DNA of 64,000 bases from Gemmatimonadota bacterium (GTDB lineage: Bacteria; Gemmatimonadota; Gemmatimonadetes; Gemmatimonadales; Gemmatimonadaceae), in assembly GCA_026387895.1 (NCBI GenBank), contig JAPLKT010000148.1, positions 1 to 64,000 on the forward strand, read 5' to 3'. Both the position numbers and the translations under genes were made by a program. The notes under the pieces were generated by a model. It ran no database searches, was not told where the DNA came from, and saw nothing but the letters and a program-made list of their open reading frames with translations. This document shows positions 17,401-26,409 of the stretch, piece by piece (position 1 is the stretch's first letter; every line of letters starts with the position of its first letter).

Positions 17401-18582
17401 TTAGAAACTCGGAGTGTCGAAATCCTTGGTCGGCTTGCTAAAGATATTACCCTGCATGAGGTCGATGCCGATGGCCGCGAGTGCGTCACGCTCAGCCGCC
17501 GTCTCCACGCCGTCGGCAATCAGCTGTGTGTTGAGTTCGTTGCACAGCGCGGCCATGGCTTTCACCCCGCGCGCGCAGGTGGGGTCGCGATCAACCCCGA
17601 CGAACAACGAGCGACCGAGCTTTGCGTACGTTGGGGAGAGGCGCGTGAATGCCGCGAGACCAGAGGGGCCAGTTCCCAAATCATCAATCGCGAGCTGGTA
17701 CCCAGCGCCACGCACACGCTCGGCATCGTGCGCGAGTGCCAAGAACTGAGCGGGAGGGCACTGTTCGCTGACTTCGAGCACCACTGAACCGGCGACCGGC
17801 TCCAGCGGCGCTTCGGGGCCGAGGATCAGCCCTTCTTGGGCGTCCAGCGGGTGGATTTTCACGAAGAGCAGTTTCCGTTCCGGGAGATTGGTAATCGATT
17901 CCCCGATGCGGCGGAACACGGTGCGCGCGAGCGTCGTTCGCCAGCCGATTCGCTCCGAGGCCGCAAGCAGCAGCGAAGGGTTCGCAAACAACCCCTCGTC
18001 GCAGCGCATCAATGCCTCGTATCCGAGCACCGTTCGGTTTTGCACCGAGACGATTGGCTGGAACACGACTGTGAGGCTGTCAAAAGCACGCGTGAGGATC
18101 GTTGCAAGCGTTGCGCGATCACCGACGGGTAACGGCTCGAGGCTGGTCTTGGCGGTTGATGCCAACGCGGTGCGCTTGAGACGCGCCAACTCACCGAGCG
18201 CGGCGGCACGGCCGACCGATTGGACTAACGCATCGGTTTCCACCGGCTTCAGCAGATACTGCTGCGCCCCGTACGCAATCGCATCGATGGCCGAATCGAG
18301 CGTCGGACCCGCGGTCATGAGAATCACGGGGACGTCCATGTCATAGCGGCGCATTTCACGCAGAAACTCCACGCCGGAGAGTTCAGGCATGATGATGTCC
18401 GATAGGACGACATGATACCGCCTCGTCTTCAGTAGCTCGAGACCTTCCAGCGCACTCGACGCCGTGTCAACCGAGAACCCGTTCCGCTCCAACAATAATC
18501 CAACAACCCGAACGACGGCGGTTTCATCATCGATCACGAGCACGCGACGCGCGGTCGGAACAGCTGCGGAGGGAGTTACCAT
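17401..18582 (-). CDS. Response regulator with EAL domain, EAL residues altered
   Basis: 393 residues. Residues 12-130 are a receiver domain with acidic pocket D18/D19, phosphoacceptor D62 (LSDIIMP) and K112 (LKP). Residues 165-385 are an EAL domain. Kept residues include E189 (EAL), E270, D300/D301 (IDDLG), K321 and Q377. Two usual metal-site residues differ: the Asn of the strand motif is K242 (FVKIHP), and the Glu of AEGVE is D357 (ADGVE). KID also reads KLG. It may therefore bind cyclic-di-GMP poorly or act as a sensor or protein-interaction domain rather than a phosphodiesterase. It starts 6 nt before the metH stop side of the same strand, so it is probably co-transcribed with metF-metH. 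Confidence 0.88.
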   Translation of the reverse strand: MVTPSAAVPTARRVLVIDDETAVVRVVGLLLERNGFSVDTASSALEGLELLKTRRYHVVLSDIIMPELSGVEFLREMRRYDMDVPVILMTAGPTLDSAIDAIAYGAQQYLLKPVETDALVQSVGRAAALGELARLKRTALASTAKTSLEPLPVGDRATLATILTRAFDSLTVVFQPIVSVQNRTVLGYEALMRCDEGLFANPSLLLAASERIGWRTTLARTVFRRIGESITNLPERKLLFVKIHPLDAQEGLILGPEAPLEPVAGSVVLEVSEQCPPAQFLALAHDAERVRGAGYQLAIDDLGTGPSGLAAFTRLSPTYAKLGRSLFVGVDRDPTCARGVKAMAALCNELNTQLIADGVETAAERDALAAIGIDLMQGNIFSKPTKDFDTPSF

Positions 18583-18588
18583 CCCTAA

Positions 18589-20394
18589 TTATCGTTCGTA
18601 GTTGAGGTTCGGCGCTAGCCAACGCTCTGCTTCGGATTGCGCAACCCCCTTCCGTCGCGCGTACGACTCGACTTGGTCGCGCTCAATCTTCCCAACGCCG
18701 AAATACTGTGCTTCTGGGCGCCAAAAGTAGTAACCACTGACCGCTGCCGTAGGCACCATCGCAAAACTCTCAGTGATCCTGATGCCAGTGCGCTCTGTGG
18801 CCTCGAGTACTCGAAAGAGCGTGCCTTTTTCCGTGTGATCAGGGCAGGCGGGATAGCCTGGCGCAGGGCGAATACCCTGGTATTCCTCGTGGATCAACGC
18901 ACTGTTGTCGAGCTGTTCAGCGGGGGCATACCCCCAATATTCGCGCCGGACCCGTTCATGCAGTCGCTCAGCCGCCGCCTCGGCGAGTCGATCTGCGAGC
19001 GCCTTCACCATGATGGCGCTGTAGTCGTCATGCGTCGCCTCGAACTCTGCCACCTTCGCATCGAGACCAATACCGGTGGTTACCGCGAACAACCCCATCC
19101 AGTCGGTGATACCGCTGGCGATCGGCGCCACGAAATCCGCCAACGCGTGATTTTCACGGCCGTCCGCCTTGACCATCTGTTGCCGGAGCGTGTGCAGCGT
19201 GGCGTGCGGTGCCCCAGCGCTGGTCGCGTCGGTGCTGACAGGCCAGAGGTAAATGTCCTCGGCGCCGTCAGAGTTGGCGGGAAAGAAGCCGATGACCGCA
19301 CGGGCCTGAAGCCAGCGTTCGTCCACGATCTTGCGGAGCATCGTTTGTGCATCAGCGAAAACATTCCGAGCACTCGCTCCCACGACCGGATCCTCGAGGA
19401 TCGCCGGGTAGTGGCCCGCGAGTTCCCAGGTCTGGAAGAACGGGGTCCAGTCGATACGGGGCACGAGCTCGCCGAGCGGAAGTTCGCGATCGTCGATCGT
19501 GTGGAGCCCTTGCACCTTCGGTGTCGGTGCCGGCGTCCACACTGGCGTCGACTTCGCCGCGCGGGCTGCCTCTAACGTCTGACGCTTGATCTCCTTTTGC
19601 CGTTCCGCGCGGCGCACGCGCACATCGGCGTATTCCTCGCGCGTTTCCTGCACGAAACTGTCGCGCAGGCTGTCGGAGAGCAGGTTGCTTGCGACGCCAA
19701 CGGCACGCGAAGCATCCAGCACGTGGATCACTGGTCCGCTCTTGTAGTTCGGCTCCACGCGCACGGCGGTATGCACCTTGCTCGTGGTGGCACCGCCAAT
19801 CATCAGGGGGATCGTGAATCCCTCGCGCTCCATCTCAGCAGCGACGAACGACATCTCCTCGAGCGACGGCGTGATGAGCCCAGAGAGGCCGATGATATCG
19901 ACCTTCTCGTCGCGTGCGATCTGTAAGATCTTCGAACAGGGGACCATGACGCCGAGGTCAATCACTTCGTAGTTGTTGCACTGCAACACAACACCTACGA
20001 TGTTCTTGCCGATGTCGTGCACATCGCCCTTCACGGTGGCCATGAGCACCTTGCCCTTGGCGCGCGTATCGGCCTTGGCGAGCTTCTCGGCCTCGATGTA
20101 CGGAATGAGATGCGCGACGGCGCGCTTCATCACGCGCGCGCTCTTGACCACCTGCGGGAGGAACATCTTTCCCGAGCCGAAAAGATCGCCGACGATGTTC
20201 ATGCCTGACATCAACGGCCCCTCAATGACTTCGATTGGCCGTTCGGCGAGGCGACGCGCTTCTTCGGTGTCCTCGACCACAAACTCGGCGACCCCGTGGA
20301 CCAGTGCGTGTGCGAGTCGTTCGTGTACGGTGCCGTTGCGCCAGGTCAGGTCCGCGCCCTTCGTGCTGGCTTCACCCTTCACGCTGTCGGCCAC
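18589..20394 (-). CDS. metH: Methionine synthase, C-terminal half (B12-binding and AdoMet activation)
   Basis: 601 residues from a GTG at 20394. It contains the four-helix B12 cap ([20 protein letters not shown]), the B12-binding Rossmann domain with the cobalt-ligand His126 in [25 protein letters not shown] and [13 protein letters not shown], then the reactivation domain with [17 protein letters not shown] and the closing [19 protein letters not shown]. Together with the upstream ORF it makes one normal MetH of about 1,240 codons. The two are in the same frame, separated only by TAG at 20407-20409, where family members have Glu (ATERLLE). No ribosome site precedes the GTG, so independent expression is doubtful. 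Confidence 0.93.
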   Translation of the reverse strand: MADSVKGEASTKGADLTWRNGTVHERLAHALVHGVAEFVVEDTEEARRLAERPIEVIEGPLMSGMNIVGDLFGSGKMFLPQVVKSARVMKRAVAHLIPYIEAEKLAKADTRAKGKVLMATVKGDVHDIGKNIVGVVLQCNNYEVIDLGVMVPCSKILQIARDEKVDIIGLSGLITPSLEEMSFVAAEMEREGFTIPLMIGGATTSKVHTAVRVEPNYKSGPVIHVLDASRAVGVASNLLSDSLRDSFVQETREEYADVRVRRAERQKEIKRQTLEAARAAKSTPVWTPAPTPKVQGLHTIDDRELPLGELVPRIDWTPFFQTWELAGHYPAILEDPVVGASARNVFADAQTMLRKIVDERWLQARAVIGFFPANSDGAEDIYLWPVSTDATSAGAPHATLHTLRQQMVKADGRENHALADFVAPIASGITDWMGLFAVTTGIGLDAKVAEFEATHDDYSAIMVKALADRLAEAAAERLHERVRREYWGYAPAEQLDNSALIHEEYQGIRPAPGYPACPDHTEKGTLFRVLEATERTGIRITESFAMVPTAAVSGYYFWRPEAQYFGVGKIERDQVESYARRKGVAQSEAERWLAPNLNYER

Positions 20395-20406
20395 TTCGAG
20401 CAGGCG

Positions 20407-22314
20407 CTATGTGGCGTCGGGGCGGCGGTTGAGCACGACATCTTCCACGCGCTCTAGCAACTGCGGCGGGATGTCGGAATAGAGGGTGAGCGCACCCGCG
20501 TTCACGATCCCCATGTCCATCCCCGCCTGGACGGCGTGGTAGAGGAACACGGCGTGGATTGCTTCGCGCACCGGGTTGTTGCCACGGAACGAAAAGCTGA
20601 CGTTACTCACGCCACCGCTTACGCGGGTATGCGGAAGCGTCGCCTTGATTTGGCGCGTAGCCTCGATGAAATCGACCGCGTAGTTGTTGTGCTCTTCGAT
20701 GCCGGTCGCAATCGCGAAGATGTTCGGATCAAAGATGATGTCCTCGGGGGGAAAGCCCACGCGGTCCACCAGAATTCGGTACGCCCGCGTGCTGATCGAG
20801 AGTTTGCGCTCGACCGTGTCGGCCTGTCCCTGCTCATCGAACGCCATTACGATCACGGCGGCGCCATAGCGCCGCACGAGTGTCGCCTGGCGGATGAACT
20901 CTTCCTCGCCTTCCTTCATCGAGATGGAGTTCACGATTGCCTTACCCTGCACGCACTTGAGCCCCGTCTCGATCACCTTCCACTTGGAGGAGTCGAGCAT
21001 GAAGGGCACACGCGCGATCGCCGGTTCGGCGGCGGCGAGATTGAGGAAGGTGCGCATCGCTTCCTCGGCGTCCAGCATGCCTTCATCGAAGTTGATGTCG
21101 ATGATGACCGCTCCCGCTTCGATCTGCTGACGCGCCACTTCGAGGGCGGCGTCATACTCCCCCGCGAGAATCAACTTCTTGAACTTGGCCGAGCCCGTGA
21201 CGTTCGTGCGCTCGCCGACATTCACGAAGTTCATGGTCTCGGTGAGGGTGAACGGCTCGAGTCCTGAAAGCTTCAATGTGGGCGCTGGCGGCGCGGGACG
21301 ATGGGGCGTCACGCCGACCATGGCGTCGGCGATTGCCTTGATGTGGTCGGGCGTTGTGCCGCAGCATCCACCCACGACATTCACCAAACCCGCGTCGGCG
21401 AACTCGCGCAGCACACTCGATGTGAAGGCGGGCGTTTCATCGTAGCCGCCCATCTCGTTTGGGAGACCGGCGTTCGGATGCACGCTGATTCGGCACGGCG
21501 CAACGCGCGCGAGCTCCTGGATGTAGCCACGCAGGTCGCGCGCGCCGAGGGCGCAGTTGAGCCCAATCGACCAGGGGCGCGCATGCGCGAGGGAATTGAA
21601 GAACGCCTCGGTGGTCTGCCCCGTGAGTGTGCGTCCGCTTTGATCGGTGATCGTACCGCTGATCATGACGGGGAAGCGCACACCGTCTTCGAGGAATACT
21701 TGCTCCACGGCGAAGACTGCCGCCTTGGCGTTGAGCGTGTCGAAGATGGTCTCGATCAACAGCAGGTCGGCTCCGCCTGCGATTAAGGCGCGCGCGTTTT
21801 CGGCGTAGTCGTAAACGAGCTCGTCGAAGGTGATGTTGCGGAAGCCGGCGTCCTCGACCTTGGGCGAGATGCCAGCCGAGCGGTTCGTGGGGCCGAGGAC
21901 GCCGGCCACATAGCGCGGGCGTCCGTCGCGCGCTTCGAACTCGTCGCACAGGGTGCGTGCGATGCGTGCGCCTACCTCGGCGAGTTCCGCGGCGAGCGAT
22001 TCCATGCCGTAGTCGGCCATCGCCACGCGCGTGCAGCTAAAGGTGTTCGTCTCGAGAATATCGGCGCCCGCTTCGAGATACTGCTGCTCGAGCGTGCGGA
22101 TCACGTCGGGACGCGTGAGGTTCAGGAGGTCGTTGTTCCCCTTGAGCTCCTTCGGCCAGTCGGCGAAACGCGTGCCTCGGTAGTCGGCCTCGACGAGTCG
22201 GAACTTCTGGATCTCCGTTCCCATCGCGCCGTCGAGAATCATGATGCGTTCGGCGGCGATGCGGTCGAGCTGCGCGAGTCGAGATGCGCGCGTGAAGGGC
22301 GTAGCGGGTGTCAT
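20407..22314 (-). CDS. metH: Methionine synthase, N-terminal half, ends at an in-frame amber codon
   Basis: 635 residues from the ATG at 22314, which overlaps the metF stop by 4 nt. The homocysteine domain has the zinc cysteines C254 ([11 protein letters not shown]) and C317/C318 ([11 protein letters not shown]). The methyltetrahydrofolate TIM barrel has [14 protein letters not shown] and [10 protein letters not shown]. It ends [14 protein letters not shown] then TAG; the downstream codons continue the family sequence ([11 protein letters not shown]) in the same frame. A GAG to TAG change is the simplest reading. Alternatives are a sequencing error, amber readthrough or a genuine two-piece enzyme. 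Without the other half this piece lacks cobalamin binding and cannot complete the reaction. Confidence 0.93.
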   Translation of the reverse strand: MTPATPFTRASRLAQLDRIAAERIMILDGAMGTEIQKFRLVEADYRGTRFADWPKELKGNNDLLNLTRPDVIRTLEQQYLEAGADILETNTFSCTRVAMADYGMESLAAELAEVGARIARTLCDEFEARDGRPRYVAGVLGPTNRSAGISPKVEDAGFRNITFDELVYDYAENARALIAGGADLLLIETIFDTLNAKAAVFAVEQVFLEDGVRFPVMISGTITDQSGRTLTGQTTEAFFNSLAHARPWSIGLNCALGARDLRGYIQELARVAPCRISVHPNAGLPNEMGGYDETPAFTSSVLREFADAGLVNVVGGCCGTTPDHIKAIADAMVGVTPHRPAPPAPTLKLSGLEPFTLTETMNFVNVGERTNVTGSAKFKKLILAGEYDAALEVARQQIEAGAVIIDINFDEGMLDAEEAMRTFLNLAAAEPAIARVPFMLDSSKWKVIETGLKCVQGKAIVNSISMKEGEEEFIRQATLVRRYGAAVIVMAFDEQGQADTVERKLSISTRAYRILVDRVGFPPEDIIFDPNIFAIATGIEEHNNYAVDFIEATRQIKATLPHTRVSGGVSNVSFSFRGNNPVREAIHAVFLYHAVQAGMDMGIVNAGALTLYSDIPPQLLERVEDVVLNRRPDAT

Positions 22315-23192
22315 AGCGAGGCAGCGGGGCGGGGACGCAGCCCCAAGTAGTGGCAGAGCGCGTAGGTAAGGTCGGCGCGATTGAGCGTGTAGAAGTGGAA
22401 ATCGCTCACGCCGGCCTCGGCGAGTTGCTGGCACTGGTCGGCGGCAACAGCCACCGCGACCAGGCGCCGTGTTTCGATGTCGTTCTCGAGACCTTCAAAG
22501 CGCTTGGATACACTGCGCGGCACGCTGGCACCGGCTTTTTCGGCCATGAGTGCGGTGCGCACAAAGTTTGAGACCGGCATGATCCCTGGGACAATAGGGA
22601 TGTTCACCCCAGCTTTCCGGGCGCGATCGAGAAAGCGTAGGTAGGCACGGTTATCGAAGAAGAACTGCGTGATCGCGCGGGTCGCGCCGCCGTCGATTTT
22701 GCGTTTGAGGTTGTCGATTTCGTCGTCGAGGGATGCGGACTGCGGGTGCCCTTCGGGATTCGTCGCGACGCTGATTTCGAAGTCGTGCCGTGCTCTGAGT
22801 CCCGCGACTAAATGGGACGCGTAGGCATAGCCCCCGGGATGCGGGGTGTACTGATCGCCGTCGGCGGGCGGGTCGCCGCGGAGGGCCACGATGTGTCGGA
22901 CGCCGCAGTTCCAGTAGTCGTCAGCCACGGCATTGACTTCGTCGCGGGTGGCGGCGACGCAGGTCAGGTGCGCGGCGGGGATAAGTGTGGTCTCCTGCAG
23001 CAGCCGGTGCACCGTGTTGTGCGTGCGCTCACGGGTACTGCCGCCGGCGCCGTAGGTCACCGACACAAAGGTCGGCGCGAGCGGCTCGAGGCGCTGGATG
23101 GCACGCCACAGATTCTCCTCCATCTCCGCCGACTTTGGCGGGAAGAATTCGAAGGAGATGTTGAACGGTGGTGCCGAGTAGGGAGCTGTCAC
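22311..23192 (-). CDS. metF: 5,10-Methylenetetrahydrofolate reductase
   Basis: FAD enzyme making 5-methyltetrahydrofolate, the methyl donor for MetH. Motifs: [52 protein letters not shown] (FAD/folate loop) and the NPEGHPQS stretch. I prefer the GTG at 23192, which begins just before the conserved [11 protein letters not shown] and gives 293 residues, near the usual 290-300. A TTG at 23249 would give 312. Neither has a convincing ribosome site. It overlaps metH by 4 nt, and a promoter with an inverted repeat lies upstream (23351-23378). Confidence 0.94.
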   Translation of the reverse strand: MTAPYSAPPFNISFEFFPPKSAEMEENLWRAIQRLEPLAPTFVSVTYGAGGSTRERTHNTVHRLLQETTLIPAAHLTCVAATRDEVNAVADDYWNCGVRHIVALRGDPPADGDQYTPHPGGYAYASHLVAGLRARHDFEISVATNPEGHPQSASLDDEIDNLKRKIDGGATRAITQFFFDNRAYLRFLDRARKAGVNIPIVPGIMPVSNFVRTALMAEKAGASVPRSVSKRFEGLENDIETRRLVAVAVAADQCQQLAEAGVSDFHFYTLNRADLTYALCHYLGLRPRPAASL

Positions 23193-23350
23193 GAGCACGT
23201 GCCAGGGCGATGGGATCGAGTCCCCGAACGGCCCACCACGGATCGCCAACGGTGGCAGGCTACGAGGCGCACCGGGGCGGCGCTTTAGCGGATGTTTTAC
23301 GTGGCCGCAATTTGCCTCGAAATCGCCACGGTCTTCAGATGTCTTATATC

Positions 23351-23378
23351 AATATATCCGGATGAACGGATATGTCAA
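23351..23378 (-). promoter_or_regulatory. metF-metH promoter
   Basis: On the minus strand, TTGACA (23378-23373), a 16-bp spacer and TATATT (23356-23351) form a near-consensus sigma-70 promoter. It lies about 160 bp upstream of the chosen metF start. The stretch is AT-rich in a GC-rich background. The spacer holds the inverted repeat described separately. Confidence 0.7.
23354..23373. promoter_or_regulatory. Operator-like inverted repeat in the metFH promoter
   Basis: Perfect 7-bp arms ATATCCG (23354-23360) and CGGATAT (23367-23373) with a 6-bp spacer. It spans the -35/-10 spacer of the metFH promoter, so a bound dimer would exclude RNA polymerase. A partial extra copy (ATATCAATAT) adjoins it. 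ArsR-family regulators of methionine/SAH metabolism (SahR type) bind sites of this general shape, but the regulator is not in the window. Confidence 0.55.
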
Positions 23379-23580
23379 GTTTGGACCGGGGAGGAAGGCG
23401 AAGGGTGGGGAAGCCGCCTGGCCTGCGTTCGATTGATGCGGTCGGCGGGATTCCGGTGACGGAGGGAGGGGTGCGGCGTGGCATCATCGCGTCGTGGCCG
23501 CCGAGAGGGTGCGGCAGCCCAGACGCTGGGGCCTCACCCCAGCAGTTGTTCCCACCCTGTCTCAGTTGTGGAGCCTCTCT
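23379..23580. other. Intergenic stretch upstream of the CPBP gene
   Basis: Between the metFH promoter and the CPBP protease gene I see no protein-like frame and no hairpin. The last 15 bases carry a GGAG ribosome site for the GTG at 23581. The promoter of that gene must lie here but I cannot place its boxes confidently. Confidence 0.4.
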
Positions 23581-24258
23581 GTGACTTCGATCCCCCTGGG
23601 TATCTCCTCCGTTCGCGTCCCGCGCTCGGCGCGTGCACGCGGGGCGGCGGTGTGTCTTGTCACAGGGTTCGCGCTCGTGCCCCATCTCGTGCGCGCCGCG
23701 GCTGTCTCTTGGAGTGCAGACCCCGTGGCGGCAGCAATCACTGGCGCCCTGATGTTGTTCGTGCTTTCGCTCGCGGTAGCGGGGATCGTCAGCGGACATC
23801 TCACCTGGGGCGGGCTCGATCTCGACGAGATCGTGGGGTGGTCGCACGATACGCTGCTGTTCGTTGCCATCGCGATTTTGCTGTTTGTGCCGGCGGCCAT
23901 ATTCGCCCTCGGTACCCCACCGCTGGCCGCAGGGCTGGCGGGGGTGGTACTCCCTGCCGCGACCGAGGAGTTCGCGTACCGAGGCGTGCTGTTGGTGGCG
24001 TTGGTCCGCCTGCTTCCTGCGTGTAAAGTGCGTGCCGATTTTCGGACTGGGCTCGCACTCATTCTGGGCAGTGTCGCGTTCGCGGCTGCCCATGACTCGC
24101 TTCTCACGTCAGATCGTTCCCTCGCCGTCGCGTTTCAGCGCGGCATCGCGGGGCTTTTGCTGGGCTTCCTTGCGCTGCGGAGCCGGTCGCTGCTCGCCCC
24201 AATGTTCGCCCACGCAGCCTTTAATGCTGTGGTGCTGGCGCCGTGGTTCGGTCAGTGA
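23581..24258 (+). CDS. CPBP-family intramembrane glutamic protease
   Basis: The GTG at 23581 follows a GGAG at 7-nt spacing and gives 225 residues. An in-frame GTG 87 nt upstream has no ribosome site. About six hydrophobic spans are visible. The family motifs are present: motif 1 EEFAYRG in PAATEEFAYRGVLL (catalytic Glu pair and Arg), motif 2 with His in VAFAAAHD, and motif 3 in MFAHAAFNAVV. CPBP (Abi/CAAX-like) proteases cleave within or near the membrane and in bacteria often serve peptide export or immunity. The next two genes encode a lipoprotein and a small membrane protein of unknown function. Confidence 0.85.
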   Translation: MTSIPLGISSVRVPRSARARGAAVCLVTGFALVPHLVRAAAVSWSADPVAAAITGALMLFVLSLAVAGIVSGHLTWGGLDLDEIVGWSHDTLLFVAIAILLFVPAAIFALGTPPLAAGLAGVVLPAATEEFAYRGVLLVALVRLLPACKVRADFRTGLALILGSVAFAAAHDSLLTSDRSLAVAFQRGIAGLLLGFLALRSRSLLAPMFAHAAFNAVVLAPWFGQ

Positions 24259-24304
24259 TCGCGAAACGTCGGCGCACCACCATTTGCACTTGGAGCTTGA
24301 TCGA

Positions 24305-25240
24305 ATGAACACTTTCAGAATTGCAGCCAGCGTTGCCGTCGTTGCGTCGGCGACCGTCCTCGTTTGCGCGGCCTGCAGCGAACCCCAATCCCCGATGGCA
24401 TCGACGAGCGCTCCCGCAGGATCGAATGCGCGAGTGGTTGTCGTGGCGCCAGGCGCCGCCGCGTCGCTGCGCCGCCTGGACCCCGATCCGCGTCGCCGGA
24501 TTCCCGACGAGTTCCGCTGGATCGGCGAGGAGCACAACCGCATTATGCGCAAAGGAATCGAGGAATACCGCCGCGCGAAACGCAACGATCCGTCGCTCGA
24601 ACGCCGGATCCGGCAGGACTGCGAGTGGACCATTGCCCTCGTGGACGGTGAGCTCGCACGGAGTATGCCGCGTGCACGCATGAACGAGGGAGAAGGACAC
24701 GCGACTCTGCGGCGCGTGGCCCCGGCGTTTCGCACGGCAGCACGGTGCCGCGGCGAGCGCATCCCCGCGCTGTCCCTCTTCACCGCGCCCTTCGCCACGG
24801 CGTTTGAAAGCACGCAGGGCAGCGAGTCGTACTCAGCGGCGGCCCAAGCTGTCATCGATCGGCTGGTGGACAGAGTTGGGGCTGCCTCCGACGACGCGAC
24901 CGTCTTTACCGCGATTGCTGATGCTGCCGCGGAGGCCTCGGCCATGACCGGCGTGGATCAGGTGGCGGTCTACAGCGCTGCTTCGCTTGCGCAAGGTTCC
25001 GCCGAGCTCTGGAGCGAGACGACCGCGACGGGAGGAACGCTCGCGAGCGAAGCGCCCTACGCCATGGCACTCTTTCGCTCGACCACGCTCAAGACCTTCG
25101 GTCGGTTTGTTCAAACTGATCTGAAAGGGTGCGTCGCCGTGTTGCCGTACATCAGTAAGGTCTTTCCGGATTGGCGCCCCATGGCGGCGGGCTGCATGCT
25201 CACTGGCGTCGCCGCCAGTCTATGGTATTTCGTCATGTAA
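24305..25240 (+). CDS. Lipoprotein of unknown function with hydrophobic C-terminal tail
   Basis: 311 residues from the ATG at 24305. The N terminus MNTFRIAASVAVVASATVL precedes a lipobox-like VCAAC, so it is probably lipid-anchored at residue 24 (or 21). A charged region (about 60-150) rich in Arg/Glu follows, with Cys in RQDCEW and AARCRGE, then an Ala-rich helical region. The last 40 residues form a hydrophobic hairpin-like tail with two Cys (DLKGCVAVLPYISKVF and a final GCMLTGVAASLWYF stretch). I do not recognise the family. It starts 46 nt after the CPBP protease gene and is followed 21 nt later by a small membrane protein with a similar MNTF start. Confidence 0.7.
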   Translation: MNTFRIAASVAVVASATVLVCAACSEPQSPMASTSAPAGSNARVVVVAPGAAASLRRLDPDPRRRIPDEFRWIGEEHNRIMRKGIEEYRRAKRNDPSLERRIRQDCEWTIALVDGELARSMPRARMNEGEGHATLRRVAPAFRTAARCRGERIPALSLFTAPFATAFESTQGSESYSAAAQAVIDRLVDRVGAASDDATVFTAIADAAAEASAMTGVDQVAVYSAASLAQGSAELWSETTATGGTLASEAPYAMALFRSTTLKTFGRFVQTDLKGCVAVLPYISKVFPDWRPMAAGCMLTGVAASLWYFVM

Positions 25241-25261
25241 CTTCACCATCAAGGCCACGAG

Positions 25262-25471
25262 ATGAACACCTTCACACGCTGGGCGCGGGCAACGCTCGCC
25301 ACAATCTGGAATGTTCTAGCGGTCCACGGACTCTTCCGGATCGAAGATCGATTCGATCTACGCGAGATGGTTGTGACCATTACCATTGCGCTCGTCGTGA
25401 GCTGGGCGGTGCTGCGCTGGTACGGCACTCGTCCTGACGGCGAACGCTCGGGCAGCGCTCGACTGCACTGA
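25262..25471 (+). CDS. Small membrane protein, 69 aa
   Basis: Begins MNTFTRWARATLATIWNVLAV, has a mid segment with RIEDRFDLRE, then one clear span (MVVTITIALVVSWAVLRWY, about residues 36-54) and a polar tail. The first 20 residues are amphipathic or weakly hydrophobic. A weak GAG lies just before the ATG. It is 21 nt downstream of the lipoprotein gene and ends 21 nt before a strong convergent terminator, which supports it as the last gene of that transcript. No family recognised. Confidence 0.6.
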   Translation: MNTFTRWARATLATIWNVLAVHGLFRIEDRFDLREMVVTITIALVVSWAVLRWYGTRPDGERSGSARLH

Positions 25472-25492
25472 TCGCACGACGGCCAGAGAGCA

Positions 25493-25529
25493 CGCGCGGC
25501 GCCGAGGGGTTCGCTCTCGGCGCCGCGCG
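25493..25529. terminator. Strong bidirectional terminator hairpin
   Basis: Perfect 14-bp arms CGCGCGGCGCCGAG (25493-25506) and CTCGGCGCCGCGCG (25516-25529) with a 9-nt loop. It lies between the convergent 69-aa gene and yggU, whose stop is at 25532. No long T tract follows on either side. Confidence 0.75.
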
Positions 25530-25531
25530 AC

Positions 25532-25840
25532 TCAGCGGGAGAGGGGCGTCGGGAGCAGCCGTGCGCGCACGGCATCAGCCGTGAGTCCGATCACCTCGAG
25601 GACCTTCTGCCGCGCGGTGTCTCCGCTCACGATCCGCACGTCACGTTTCGGGACGTCGAGTGCATCGGCAAGCACCGCAATCACGTCGGCATTCGCGCCG
25701 CCGTCCACCGGCGCGGCGTGCACGCGGACCCGCACCGCGTCACCATGCGCACCATCAACGCAGGCGCGCGACGAGCGCGGCTGCACACGCACGGCGAATC
25801 GGACGGCGCCGTCAGGACGCGCGGTGAAAGTCACGGGCAT
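25532..25840 (-). CDS. yggU: DUF167 (YggU) family protein
   Basis: 102 residues with the DUF167 core: FAVRVQPRSSRACVDG, VRVHAAPVDGGANADVIAVLADAL and RIVSGDTARQKVLEV, matching the usual P-(V/P)-DG-x-AN and SG-x-x-x-R-x-K motifs. The biochemical function of the family is not established. It lies 43 nt downstream of the YggT gene on the same strand, the common yggT-yggU pairing. Confidence in family is high. Confidence 0.9.
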   Translation of the reverse strand: MPVTFTARPDGAVRFAVRVQPRSSRACVDGAHGDAVRVRVHAAPVDGGANADVIAVLADALDVPKRDVRIVSGDTARQKVLEVIGLTADAVRARLLPTPLSR

Positions 25841-25883
25841 CGAACGGCACTCACGCGCGGTTCATCAGGTGCGTGGGCCAAGC

Positions 25884-26396
25884 TCAAACGGCGCGGTGCA
25901 ACAGCCCTTCAATCAGCCCCAGAGCGAACCACGCGATCATCGGCGTGAGGTCCATCATCCCAAGCGACGGCACAATGGAACGCAGCGGAGCAAGGAACGG
26001 CTCTGTCAGGCGATAGCTCCACCGCAGGAGCCAGCTACTGGGCCGGATGCGAATCCACGAGCTCAGGACACGCACCACGATCGCGGCACGGAGCACAAGA
26101 AAGCTCCACGCCACCAGCACATGGTATGCGCCGCGCGGTCCTTCTGCCGAGGCCGCCGCGACGTAGGCCAGCTGATCCCGCATAAACTCGAGCAACGAAA
26201 TCACGACAACGCCAGCAAGCACCACAAAGACCAGCCCCCACCAAGGTGCGCTGCTCGGGAGGCTAAATGGACCAATCCGACGCGTCCGCACGAGCCAGTC
26301 GATGCCGCAGACGACCGCTACCGCCACCGCGACTGCGAAGAACCCGCGGCGAATGAGCGCGAGTGAGAAATCAAAAACGCCGAGCAATGGCTGCAT
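25884..26396 (-). CDS. YggT family membrane protein
   Basis: 170 residues from MQPLLGVFDF. The C-terminal YggT repeat is clear: RAAIVVRVLSSWIRIRPSS, then LTEPFLAPLRSIVPSLGMMDLTPMIAWFAL. The N-terminal half has two further spans (about 14-32 and 50-68) and looks like a degenerate first repeat. YggT proteins are inner-membrane proteins linked to osmotic stress and cell-envelope organisation in other bacteria. It follows the aldehyde dehydrogenase gene by 13 nt and precedes yggU. Confidence 0.85.
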   Translation of the reverse strand: MQPLLGVFDFSLALIRRGFFAVAVAVAVVCGIDWLVRTRRIGPFSLPSSAPWWGLVFVVLAGVVVISLLEFMRDQLAYVAAASAEGPRGAYHVLVAWSFLVLRAAIVVRVLSSWIRIRPSSWLLRWSYRLTEPFLAPLRSIVPSLGMMDLTPMIAWFALGLIEGLLHRAV

Positions 26397-26409
26397 GAAT
26401 GCCTGTCTC

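Noticed and set aside
22900-23340. Possible SAM-type riboswitch in the metF leader (GCTAAAG stretch)
   Set aside because: The conserved core and stems of SAM-II, SAM-V or SAH riboswitches could not be matched. Only a short GCTAAAG similarity exists.
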